A DNA stretch of 7,643 bases from an uncultured Bergeyella sp. (GCA_916710115.1 CAKAOY010000055.1:1-7643), one strand, 5' to 3'; counted from the stretch's first letter, positions 1 to 7,361 are shown. The notes: generated by a model from the sequence alone, not told the origin. Numbers and translations: made by a program.

Positions 1-117
1 AAAACAAAATCGGCACTCTCTGGCAAAAAATGGGATAAAGCAACCAAAAACCTTACGAAAAACAACCTCGTAAAAGTAGAAAAAACAAACGATGATTTGT
101 TTATTCAATTAGTATAA
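1..117 (+). CDS. C-terminal end of an unidentified protein (5' truncated)
   Basis: Frame 1 is open from the window edge to a TAA at 115-117 and encodes 38 residues. The fragment is lysine-rich and ends in DDLFIQLV. Its pattern (SGKKWDKATKNLTKNNLVKV, then a short strand-like tail) could be the recognition helix and wing of a winged-helix fold, but that is only an impression from 38 residues and I do not recognise the family. The stop is followed within 4 bases by a strong hairpin with a T run, which supports a real gene end. It converges on the hmu operon and is not part of it. Confidence 0.6.
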   Translation, partial: KTKSALSGKKWDKATKNLTKNNLVKVEKTNDDLFIQLV

Positions 118-120
118 GCG

Positions 121-157
121 AAAAAAAAGAGCTACCAAATAGGTAGCTCTTTTTTTT
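121..157. terminator. Bidirectional rho-independent terminator
   Basis: A perfect 16-bp inverted repeat: A8 followed by GAGCTACC (121-136), loop AAATA (137-141), then GGTAGCTC followed by T8 (142-157). The GC-richer core of 8 bp with A8 on one side and T8 on the other makes it a terminator on either strand. It begins 3 bases after the stop of the + strand gene that ends at 117, and it also backs up the minus-strand terminator at 237-280. Confidence 0.92.
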
Positions 158-236
158 GCTCCTTTGTATTGATACAAAAATTGCCTCTCTACTTTAAAAA
201 TTCACCTTATCACTTTTTTTATCAAGATAAAAGAGC

Positions 237-280
237 AAAAAAGAAGGCACAGAGAAACTTTCGTTAATTCTATGCCTTCT
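237..280 (-). terminator. Rho-independent terminator of the hmuYRS operon
   Basis: Read on the minus strand, AGAAGGCA (280-273) pairs with TGCCTTCT (249-242), and the stem runs straight into a T6 tract (242-237). Inside the stem, after one mismatch, a further 3 bp can pair (AGA with TCT), and a small inner hairpin (AAC-GTT around TTTC) closes the loop. It lies 18 bases beyond the hmuS stop codon. This placement indicates that the transcript ends after hmuS, so no hmuTUV genes belong to the same unit. Confidence 0.8.
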
Positions 281-298
281 GAATATATTAAAAAGAAA

Positions 299-3200
299 TT
301 ATTCCTCTCTGCGTTTTTTAATTAGGATAATAAGTCCTACAAACAGAACTATAATACCCACACCTATCCAAAGTCCATTCATAGAGACTTTTTCTTGTTT
401 TTGCTCGGTATTGGTTTCCTCTTTTTTAAGAACTTTTCCATTTTTGACGACAGTAGAGCCAGACTTCATTTTTTGTATCTCGCCTTTATAGTCTTTGGCC
501 TCGTTAGATGATAGTTTTCCTGCGATATAGTCTTGCAATTTTTCATTTTTTGCAGAGAAGTCTGAGGACTCGGCACCTAATTTTTTCACCAAATCGGTAT
601 GCATATGTGCGAGTTTTGATATTTTTTGAGCATCAGCTTTCCAAAGGCCTTTTCGCGTAGCCTCTAACATAACCCCTGTAACGGTTTGTAGGCTGGCACC
701 ATTTTCTTTTTGGATGAAATTTTTTATTCCCAAATGGTATTTATCCTCTACATAGGTTTGGTAGAGTTCGTCCCACATAGCATCATCTATCACTTCGGGG
801 CGAGTAGCTTCCCAGCCGAACATATTGGTAGCTATTTCTGCTATTTGCCCAGCACTTGATGCTTTTCCCTTCATTACTTCTTTGATGTATTTAGGATTGA
901 AAATGGTTGCTTGTGCCTCCACACCGATGGATTCTTTGAGCTCCTGCATTCTCATATTTTTATGATTTCGGTAGTCGGCGATATAGGCATCTGGATTTTT
1001 CCCTGTAACATCTTTGATGGCGGCATTCATACCTCCCATAAACTCAAAAACATGGTCTAAGCTGAGGGCACCCCAAGTATTATTTTGTCGTGGCTGAATC
1101 AATACATCAGTATTGCTAAGAGCAGCACGGAACATACCTTCTTCATATTTGCTCCATTCTTTTTCAGAGCCATACAATGCCCCCATATTATGGATATAGT
1201 TTTGGGCAATATCTTTGGATGATTGCCATTTATCTCCCGAGAGCATTTGTTCTTTGGAGCCTGTATCATAGCGTCCTTGTTGGCCACCGAATACACGATA
1301 GTTGGACATTTCTCTTGCTCGTTTTGGGGATACACCTGCTTTTACGAGTTGTTTTTCTATTTCTAAGGTTCCTTTTGCCACTTGGTTTTCAAACTTATTA
1401 TCTTCGGCATTGCTGGCCATTTCCACAGCTTTGGTAAGGAGGAAAAGACGCGAAGCAGCCAAATCGCGGAACTGGCCCGAAGTCTGTACTACAACATCTA
1501 TTCTCGGTCTGCCCAACTCTTTGGATGGAATAAGGCGAACATCTACCACCCTACCGAATGAATCTCGTACGGGTTCCACACCGAGCATATAGAGAGCTTG
1601 GGCGATAGATACACCTTCTGTTTCTATAAATTCCGATGACCAGAATGTATAGGCTACTTTTTTAGGGTATTGTCCTTTATGGAGTTTTCTGTAATTGTCA
1701 ATAGTTTGTTTTGCAAGAGTTACACCTCTATCCCACGATATTTCACTTGGAGTCATTTCGGCATTTACGGCATATAGGTTTCTACCACTAGGCACAGCTT
1801 GCGGGTTAGCTACCAAATCACCTCCCGAAGATGGAGGAGTATATCCTCCTCTGAGAGCATTTAGGAAGGCTTTCATCTCCATTTCGGGGCTATTGATGAG
1901 ATTATTTTTGTTTTCCAAAACGGCGTTTAGGGTTCGTTCTACATCAAGGATAGCCATTGCCTTTTCTTTTACTTCTTTTGGGATTTCATTTTTTGGCAAA
2001 GTGGGTTTTCCTTTTTTCACGGCTCGTTTTCCACCGAAATTAGGTCTTTCGCCTAATTTTTCGCCTCGTTTTACTTTTTCCATTAGTCGTTTAGCGATGA
2101 ATTCTGGCATTCCTTCGGGGATTTTCCCTGCTTTGAGTTGTTTTTCAATATCAGAGAGGTCAGTATTTTTCATTTTTTTCTCCATCGCTTTTTTCACGAA
2201 GAAAGGTATTTCTTTCTTAGGAGCCATTATTTCTTTGGCTTTTTCTATCTCTTTTAGGGAGACGCCTGCTACCTGTGCCACGAGTTCAGGAGTTACGGTT
2301 TTTGTCCCTGCTAATATTTGATTAACTAAATTTTTAGCAGGATTAAGATACTTTTCGGTGAAAAATACTTTTCTTTTTAAATCTTTATCACTAACTTTTC
2401 CTTGTAATTTATCTAAGCTGGATACGGAATAGGCTATTGGATCCACACTCATTGCCAATACAGAGGAATGTATTTTATCCGCAGAATAAGGCATACCCAT
2501 TGTATAGAATTCGCCATTAATTTTTTCGGTAGAAATTTCCTCTGCGAAATTTTCCAACTTATCTATTTCATTCTCCGTGAATGGTTTGCTCAATACAGAA
2601 TCCAACCTTAGAGGTCTATGGAAGCCCATTTTCACAGCTTCGGCTTTTATTTTTAATGATAATTCTTTTTTATGAGCCTCATCAGTTATTTTATGATAAT
2701 AGATAATTTTGTCCATCAATCCCTTGAAGGCTGTTCGAGTATCACTTTCGGTAAAAGGTGGATTAAGGTAGGATACCAAAGAGGCATAAGTTCGTCTCTT
2801 TGCCATAATACTTTCCCCTACATTAGCAATGGTATAATAATAAAAATGTGGTACAGCACCAATGCATATATCTCCCCAATCATTACCATCTAAGGCAACC
2901 TGTTTGGTGGGGGTGAATTCCAACGAACCGTGAGTACCGAAATGTATCATAGCATCAGCCTTAAAGCCATTTTGAGTCCATAGATATGAACCTATATAGG
3001 CGTGTGGCGGTATTTCCTTAGCTCCGTGGGTTACCTTAAATTGGTCATCGGAACTCACTGAGGCAGGAGGCTGAGGCAGAATTACAACATTCCCAAACTT
3101 CACTCTAGAAATAACCAAATAATGTTTGTTCCCCTTATCCACCCCCATATAGGAGTATGGAGCAGAACCATTTTTTTGCATTATTTGTTGGTAAAGTGGT

Positions 3201-4567
3201 TGTTCTACGGCATTTTTCAGCCATTTTTCATAGAGGGAAGTCTCTACGAGTTCGGGATTCCCATTTTTTACAAAATTCTGGAAAGCTCCATCAGCCGAAG
3301 AGAGGAATATATTTCCTTTTTGATTGAGAATTTGCTCAAATTCGTGTTCGGTACTTGGGAAATTTTCCACCTTGTAGCCTTCTGCTTTTAGGCGTTTTAA
3401 GAAATTATAGAGCGAAGCATTCGTCTCCAATCCTTGTGCTACAAGTGGATTTTGTCCATAGCCTTTATAATAATAAATAGCTATTTTCCTATCCTCATTT
3501 TTTATTTTCTTTAAATGGATATAGTTGTTAATGATTTTCGTAAAGGTTTTCAATCTATCTGGCATCGCCTTGAAAAGGTAAAATCCATCTTTGGTTTTCT
3601 CTTGAGCTATTAAAGCATAAGGATATAAGGCTCCATCTAACTCAGGCATTACGATAGTTTGCCCCATAAATCCACCGAACATCCCCATTGGATTTTCCTT
3701 CCATTTGTCTTTCAAATCCAAGATAGAAAGTGGTGCAAAGAGCGGAATATTTTGTTTTTTTAGCCACTCTACGGTATCGTCGGGCTCCATCATTTGTACC
3801 CTTCCGTGTGGGAAATAGACTACGGCATCAGGATTTATTTGCTCCAAGAAATCTATTCTTTTATTGAATGTAGCAAAAGGATAGACATTAAGTCCCGATT
3901 TTTGAAGAGAGACAATGATGCTGTCCAAGTGCTGTCTATTACCCGAAAATGGGTCGTGAATACCTGCTATTAGAGCTACTTTGGGCTTGCCTTCTTGGTA
4001 TATTTTTTGTTTTTTGAGATAATTTTCAAAATCTTTTATGTTAGCAAAATAATTATCTTCACCAATGTAGAAAAAGGCATCAGCAAGGGTTTTTGAGGGC
4101 TTTTCGGGCTCGGTAACGAAAAGTTTTTTACCGTCTATTTTGGTGCGGATATACCTTGCGAAGTTTTGGTAATTTTTCTTACTCACAGAGTTTAGATAGC
4201 CCTCCACCTCGTCCAACTGCTTGTCGGTAAGGCTAGTAATATCATTTTCTGGGGCAGTAACCGAAATGAAATGAGTTGGTACTTTTTCGGCTATTTTCAG
4301 AAATTTTTGTCTTTGGGAATCATCAATACGAAGCCCCATCCCCCAAGTAAGTACAAAGTCGTAATCCTCCAATTCGTCAATATCCTCCAAAGGAACATCT
4401 TTAAACTTGATAAAATAATCCGTGTTTGAAAGTGCTATATTAGCTACTTGGTAAGTTGGGAAATTCACAAGGGCAATTCGTGTCGGAGAAATCCATTTGC
4501 TCCACGAGAACCATACCGCAATTAAGGATAGTATCACCCCTAATATTTTGAATATCTTCTTTTTCAT
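299..4567 (-). CDS. hmuS: HmuS: membrane-anchored CobN/ChlH-like chelatase, probable haem dechelatase
   Basis: A 1422-residue member of the CobN/BchH/ChlH large-subunit family. Visible hallmarks are HFGTHGSLEF at 542-551 (His542, His546, Glu550), very close to the ChlH motif; VPHFYYY and MAKRRTYASLVSYLNPP (572-604), also ChlH-like; FWSSEFIETEGVSIAQALY (975-993); ELGRPRIDVVVQTSGQFRD (1017-1035); RVFGGQQGRYDTG (1091-1103); DHVFEFMGGM (1171-1180); and GWEATRPEV (1251-1259). Unlike soluble CobN it has a membrane helix near each end (about 8-25 and 1397-1416). MKKK before the first and KKRREE after the last suggest both ends are cytoplasmic and the body periplasmic. A Lys-rich insertion lies at 780-875 and a polar linker at 1334-1396. 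In Bacteroides, HmuS is reported to remove iron from haem with the porphyrin left intact; the same role is inferred here from sequence and from the hmuY-hmuR context. A cobaltochelatase role is less likely: no cob genes or ATPase subunits are nearby. The start codon follows an A-rich leader 27 bases after hmuR, so the two are probably cotranscribed. Confidence 0.93.
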   Translation of the reverse strand: MKKKIFKILGVILSLIAVWFSWSKWISPTRIALVNFPTYQVANIALSNTDYFIKFKDVPLEDIDELEDYDFVLTWGMGLRIDDSQRQKFLKIAEKVPTHFISVTAPENDITSLTDKQLDEVEGYLNSVSKKNYQNFARYIRTKIDGKKLFVTEPEKPSKTLADAFFYIGEDNYFANIKDFENYLKKQKIYQEGKPKVALIAGIHDPFSGNRQHLDSIIVSLQKSGLNVYPFATFNKRIDFLEQINPDAVVYFPHGRVQMMEPDDTVEWLKKQNIPLFAPLSILDLKDKWKENPMGMFGGFMGQTIVMPELDGALYPYALIAQEKTKDGFYLFKAMPDRLKTFTKIINNYIHLKKIKNEDRKIAIYYYKGYGQNPLVAQGLETNASLYNFLKRLKAEGYKVENFPSTEHEFEQILNQKGNIFLSSADGAFQNFVKNGNPELVETSLYEKWLKNAVEQPLYQQIMQKNGSAPYSYMGVDKGNKHYLVISRVKFGNVVILPQPPASVSSDDQFKVTHGAKEIPPHAYIGSYLWTQNGFKADAMIHFGTHGSLEFTPTKQVALDGNDWGDICIGAVPHFYYYTIANVGESIMAKRRTYASLVSYLNPPFTESDTRTAFKGLMDKIIYYHKITDEAHKKELSLKIKAEAVKMGFHRPLRLDSVLSKPFTENEIDKLENFAEEISTEKINGEFYTMGMPYSADKIHSSVLAMSVDPIAYSVSSLDKLQGKVSDKDLKRKVFFTEKYLNPAKNLVNQILAGTKTVTPELVAQVAGVSLKEIEKAKEIMAPKKEIPFFVKKAMEKKMKNTDLSDIEKQLKAGKIPEGMPEFIAKRLMEKVKRGEKLGERPNFGGKRAVKKGKPTLPKNEIPKEVKEKAMAILDVERTLNAVLENKNNLINSPEMEMKAFLNALRGGYTPPSSGGDLVANPQAVPSGRNLYAVNAEMTPSEISWDRGVTLAKQTIDNYRKLHKGQYPKKVAYTFWSSEFIETEGVSIAQALYMLGVEPVRDSFGRVVDVRLIPSKELGRPRIDVVVQTSGQFRDLAASRLFLLTKAVEMASNAEDNKFENQVAKGTLEIEKQLVKAGVSPKRAREMSNYRVFGGQQGRYDTGSKEQMLSGDKWQSSKDIAQNYIHNMGALYGSEKEWSKYEEGMFRAALSNTDVLIQPRQNNTWGALSLDHVFEFMGGMNAAIKDVTGKNPDAYIADYRNHKNMRMQELKESIGVEAQATIFNPKYIKEVMKGKASSAGQIAEIATNMFGWEATRPEVIDDAMWDELYQTYVEDKYHLGIKNFIQKENGASLQTVTGVMLEATRKGLWKADAQKISKLAHMHTDLVKKLGAESSDFSAKNEKLQDYIAGKLSSNEAKDYKGEIQKMKSGSTVVKNGKVLKKEETNTEQKQEKVSMNGLWIGVGIIVLFVGLIILIKKRREE
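1943..2230 (-). other. Lys-rich insertion with three repeated helical units in HmuS (residues 780-875)
   Basis: This part of HmuS separates its N-terminal half from its C-terminal half and differs sharply in composition from the rest, being dominated by Lys, Glu, Met and Pro. Three units resemble one another: IPFFVKKAMEKKMK (787-800), MPEFIAKRLMEKVKRG (820-835) and IPKEVKEKAMAIL (862-874), each of the form hydrophobic-Pro, then an amphipathic helix with KxxM spacing. Between units two and three is a basic Gly-rich stretch around 840-855. I infer a flexible, positively charged linker or docking segment; no function is known to me. Confidence 0.55.
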
Positions 4568-4594
4568 TGTTATTTTTTTTATCTGATAATTAAA

Positions 4595-6532
4595 TTATAA
4601 ATTCCATTTAAAACCTGTAAAATAAGTCCGTCCAATAGTTGTTGGAGAATAGAAACTATTTGTCTTTGCAACATAATCAAAAATATTATTAATACCTCCC
4701 TCCAAGGTGATATTATAAGGGAACCTCACGAAAAATTGCAATCTAAAAATACTAAATGGCGAATAGCGAGTATAGGAATCTCCATCGGCACTACTTTTAT
4801 ATATATTGGTGGCACTCTGATATTTGCCACTAAAAATCACACTTGGGATATACAACCTCCCCGACTGATATTCAGCATTGAATGTGAGAGTATGCGGGCG
4901 ATTTTCGGAGCGTCGTTTGGCCACATCGTAGAAGGAATAAGAGCCTTTCAGACGCAAGTGCTGATTAAATTTATACATTGCCGAGAGTTCTGTACCTACT
5001 ATTTTTTGTCTCTCCGAAAGATTGACATAATTTATTGTATCCCCTTTCTTTGTCCATTCGGAGCCGATTTGATTTCTGATATCAGAATACTGAATCATCG
5101 CAGTAATATTGTACTTTTTATGATTAATCTCTGCGGAGAAATTATAATTATCACTAGATTCTGGTCTTAGTTTCTTGTTTCCCATAATCTGAAATCCTCC
5201 ACCATAGGGGTGAAACCAATTGGTATAGAGTTCCTTCAAAGTTGGAGAGCGGAACCCCCCAGAATAACCTCCGCGGAAAATAAAATCCCTCACTTTATAC
5301 ATTGCTGATAGTCTAAAAGTGAAATAAGTTTTGAAATAAGAATGATAATCCAACCTACCACCCGTTACGAGAGTTAGTTTCGGAGATAACACCCAATCTT
5401 GCTGAGTAAAGACGGCATATGTTTGGACATTTTTCTTTATTTTGTTTCCATTTTCATTGAACATAAAACTCAGTAGTTCATCAGATAGAGCCTCCACTCC
5501 TGTCACAAGAGAGTGTTTTCTGTGGATATACTGATTGTATTGGGCACTTACTCTTGCTATTTTATTTTCGTATTCTTTTTCTTGTTCTTTTACGAGTTTA
5601 TAGTATTTGAATTTGTCATACCTATCGAAAGCACCTGTGATGCTCAAATCCTTATCTTGGGAAATTTTAATATCTGCACGAGCCGTAGCCATATAATTAT
5701 AGTATCTATCCAAAAGTTTTTTACTTAGGTTGGTACCATTATTTCTTTCGTTAAAGTAATAGGTTGGTGTCAGTGTAAGTTTAAACTTTGGACTGATATT
5801 GAGACCTATCTTTGGGGATAATCCATAATTTGTAAATCCTGCCACGGCTATTTCGGACATTTCTTCCTCTTCAATTTTACCATTTTCATAAATCGTTCGT
5901 AGTGGTTCTGTGTCTTTCAATGTATAAGGTCTTCGGTATTTATAGAAAGTCGATACCTTAATATCTCCCCATTTTTGTTTTGTTCCTATATTGAAGTTCA
6001 CTTTATAATCTACATTGGTATCATAGAAATATCCAGCTCCCGTTTCCAATGATTTTTTTGCATTTTTGGTAATAATATTAATCACTCCACCGATAGCGTT
6101 AGACCCATACAGAGAGGAGGAAGCACCTTTTATAATCTCTACTCGTTCTATATCATCCATATTAATTCTGTCGTAATCAATATTATTAAAAGTCTCCCCT
6201 GCCATTCTCTCACCATCAATAAGGAATAGAACATATTTTCCTCCGAAGCCCATCATATTAATATTTGGACTCCCGCCATCATAAGTAAAATTAATCCCTG
6301 AAAATTCATTTTCTAAGAAATCTTGAAAATTACTTACCTGAGCCTTACGAATCTGCTCGGCAGTTATTACCTGCACAAGGATAGGTACATCTTTTAATTT
6401 TTTCTGAAAGCGAGTTGCCGTTACTACTACTTCTTGCAGAGTTGTTTCCGTTTTTGAATTGCTATGCTCCTGTGCCGAATAACACCCCATCATTAGGATA
6501 TACATCGGCAAGATAATTTTGAAATTCACCAT
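4595..6532 (-). CDS. hmuR: HmuR: TonB-dependent outer-membrane haem receptor
   Basis: A 645-residue TonB-dependent receptor that imports haem across the outer membrane using TonB/ExbBD energy. Residues 1-20 are a signal peptide, probably cleaved at YSA-QE. A TonB box follows (LQEVVVTATR, 32-41). The plug domain (about 42-160) contains FLIDGERMAGE (103-113) and IERVEIIKGASSSLYGSNAIGGVINIITK-type features (128-156). The remainder is a 22-strand barrel ending at FTGFKWNL. The haem-receptor signature is present in modified form: FRSP (427-430, for FRAP) and NKKL (452-455, for NPNL), with His441 between them where Porphyromonas gingivalis HmuR has its essential His434. The plug histidine of that protein (His95) has no counterpart: residues 24-336 contain no His, and the corresponding region carries Met93-Met94. 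It lies 100 bases after hmuY and 27 before hmuS. The size is normal for the family. The siderophore-receptor alternative is unlikely given the neighbours. Confidence 0.93.
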   Translation of the reverse strand: MVNFKIILPMYILMMGCYSAQEHSNSKTETTLQEVVVTATRFQKKLKDVPILVQVITAEQIRKAQVSNFQDFLENEFSGINFTYDGGSPNINMMGFGGKYVLFLIDGERMAGETFNNIDYDRINMDDIERVEIIKGASSSLYGSNAIGGVINIITKNAKKSLETGAGYFYDTNVDYKVNFNIGTKQKWGDIKVSTFYKYRRPYTLKDTEPLRTIYENGKIEEEEMSEIAVAGFTNYGLSPKIGLNISPKFKLTLTPTYYFNERNNGTNLSKKLLDRYYNYMATARADIKISQDKDLSITGAFDRYDKFKYYKLVKEQEKEYENKIARVSAQYNQYIHRKHSLVTGVEALSDELLSFMFNENGNKIKKNVQTYAVFTQQDWVLSPKLTLVTGGRLDYHSYFKTYFTFRLSAMYKVRDFIFRGGYSGGFRSPTLKELYTNWFHPYGGGFQIMGNKKLRPESSDNYNFSAEINHKKYNITAMIQYSDIRNQIGSEWTKKGDTINYVNLSERQKIVGTELSAMYKFNQHLRLKGSYSFYDVAKRRSENRPHTLTFNAEYQSGRLYIPSVIFSGKYQSATNIYKSSADGDSYTRYSPFSIFRLQFFVRFPYNITLEGGINNIFDYVAKTNSFYSPTTIGRTYFTGFKWNL

Positions 6533-6556
6533 ATTAATTAAAACCTTTTGCTTATA

Positions 6557-6603
6557 TAAAAATTGAATTGCAATAAGACACCCTTACGACAATTCAATTT
6601 TTA
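6557..6603 (-). promoter_or_regulatory. Long AU-rich hairpin in the hmuY-hmuR intergenic region
   Basis: A perfect 14-bp inverted repeat, TAAAAATTGAATTG (6557-6570) and CAATTCAATTTTTA (6590-6603), encloses 19 bases. In the hmu transcript the enclosed part can fold further: a symmetric 3x3 internal loop (UCG / UUG), then UAAG pairing with CUUA around a GGUGU loop. It begins 29 bases after the hmuY stop and ends 24 bases before the hmuR start. The descending arm ends in U5. Plausible roles are a leaky terminator or a 3' stabiliser that gives more hmuY than hmuR message. Which one cannot be told from sequence. Confidence 0.7.
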
Positions 6604-6632
6604 AGAATGGTTTAATTTTTAATTACATTTTA

Positions 6633-7304
6633 TTAAAATTTGTTATTGCCATCAGCAAATTGATAAGTAAATTTCGGATAGCCGAAAGCAGTACCTTTCT
6701 CACCACCATATACGTCGGATACTTGCAATTTTACAATTTTGCCTTGGGCTGTTTTCACTATATATACCCACTGATTCGGAGCATATACGCTTGGATATTT
6801 CCCTCTGTTAGCAGGGTCTAAACTTACATATCCAGTTTTACTTTTGAATCCACCTGAAATAAGATTATTAAAACTATCTTCTTTTGTTTGTAGATTAGGA
6901 TAATCTCCATATTTGAAACTACCCGTCTCATCCTTTGTATATTTTGCATCGGCAGGAACTTCCTTCACCGCAGAAAAATCTTTTTGTTCCGTTCTATACA
7001 CCTCGCCTTTGGCATCTACGGTAGTAGAAGCCCCGCCATTAACTTTCACCATATAAGCTAAAAAGGCAACATCCCAACTCTTGTCCGTAGCAGGATTGGT
7101 TACACTCACTTCTTTCCCCGCCTCAAAGGAAAAATACTTCCAATCTGTTGCTTTTTCCACATTAAGGGTCACCTCTTTTGTCTTATTTTCTGATGGTTTC
7201 ACAGTCGGAGGGATAACCGCCGAAGAGGTATCTTCCTCTCTATTACACGACACTACACTTAACACACTTGCTGATAGCACTAAGCTAAGAATGATTTTTC
7301 TCAT
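6633..7304 (-). CDS. hmuY: HmuY-family haem-binding lipoprotein (hemophore)
   Basis: A 223-residue lipoprotein. Residues 1-19 are a signal sequence and VVSC (17-20) is the lipobox, so the mature chain begins at Cys20. A polar, Pro-containing tether (21-40) leads into the folded domain. HmuY-family features are WDVAFLAYMVKVNGG (77-91), the VYRTEQKDF segment (102-110), GGFKSKTGYVSLDP (151-164), and the conserved C-terminal strands WVYIVKTAQGKIVKLQVSDVYG (179-200). The family binds haem at the outer surface and hands it to HmuR, encoded next in this operon. P. gingivalis HmuY holds haem by His134 and His166, and some relatives use methionines. This protein has no His at all, and Met85 is the only Met after processing, so neither known ligand pair is possible. 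It could bind haem through Tyr, Lys or Met85, bind iron-free porphyrin, or have changed ligand. The length is normal. The start is supported by the signal peptide and by a promoter close upstream. Confidence 0.9.
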   Translation of the reverse strand: MRKIILSLVLSASVLSVVSCNREEDTSSAVIPPTVKPSENKTKEVTLNVEKATDWKYFSFEAGKEVSVTNPATDKSWDVAFLAYMVKVNGGASTTVDAKGEVYRTEQKDFSAVKEVPADAKYTKDETGSFKYGDYPNLQTKEDSFNNLISGGFKSKTGYVSLDPANRGKYPSVYAPNQWVYIVKTAQGKIVKLQVSDVYGGEKGTAFGYPKFTYQFADGNNKF

Positions 7305-7308
7305 TACT

Positions 7309-7322
7309 ATTAAAATTTTAAT
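7309..7322. promoter_or_regulatory. 14-bp AT palindrome in the hmuY leader
   Basis: ATTAAAATTTTAAT is a perfect palindrome lying between the predicted hmuY -7 element and the start codon, at about the expected transcription start. It could be an operator half for an iron regulator, but it consists only of A and T in an AT-rich gap and does not match a Fur box that I can recognise, so chance is a real possibility. Confidence 0.25.
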
Positions 7323-7329
7323 TTTTTAG

Positions 7330-7361
7330 CAAATTTAAAATATAAAATTAGAATAAACAAA
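7330..7361 (-). promoter_or_regulatory. Predicted Bacteroidota-type promoter of hmuYRS
   Basis: On the minus strand TTTG (7361-7358) is followed after 20 bases by TAAATTTG (7337-7330). This matches the Bacteroidota housekeeping consensus TTTG-N19-21-TAnnTTTG in both elements and spacing. Transcription would start near 7323, giving a leader of about 20 bases before the hmuY ATG at 7304. There is no Shine-Dalgarno site, only an AT-rich leader, as is usual in this phylum. A second TAnnTTTG match (TATTTTTG, 7365-7358) overlaps the -33 element but has no partner at the right distance. Confidence 0.65.

Noticed and set aside
210..235. A third hairpin (TTTTATC and GATAAAA around AA) between the two terminators
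   Set aside because: It has a 7-bp stem with only one G-C pair, in an AT-rich gap between better terminators; likely chance.
1695..2321. A 208-codon open frame on the + strand inside hmuS
   Set aside because: It lies wholly antisense to a conserved chelatase gene, its translation is a low-complexity Phe/Ser-rich string mirroring the Lys/Glu-rich coding strand, and it resembles no family I know.
299..4567. Assignment of the large chelatase as cobaltochelatase CobN for vitamin B12 synthesis
   Set aside because: The two membrane anchors, the hmuY-hmuR operon context and the absence of cobalamin genes or ATPase subunits fit HmuS better.
4736..5170. A 144-codon open frame on the + strand inside hmuR
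   Set aside because: It is antisense to conserved barrel strands of HmuR, with no promoter or leader of its own; a shadow frame.
6481..6532. A lipobox-like MMGC in the HmuR signal peptide, which would make HmuR a lipoprotein
   Set aside because: TonB-dependent receptors are normally cleaved by signal peptidase I, the -3 position does not fit well, and a cut at YSA-QE is typical of this phylum.
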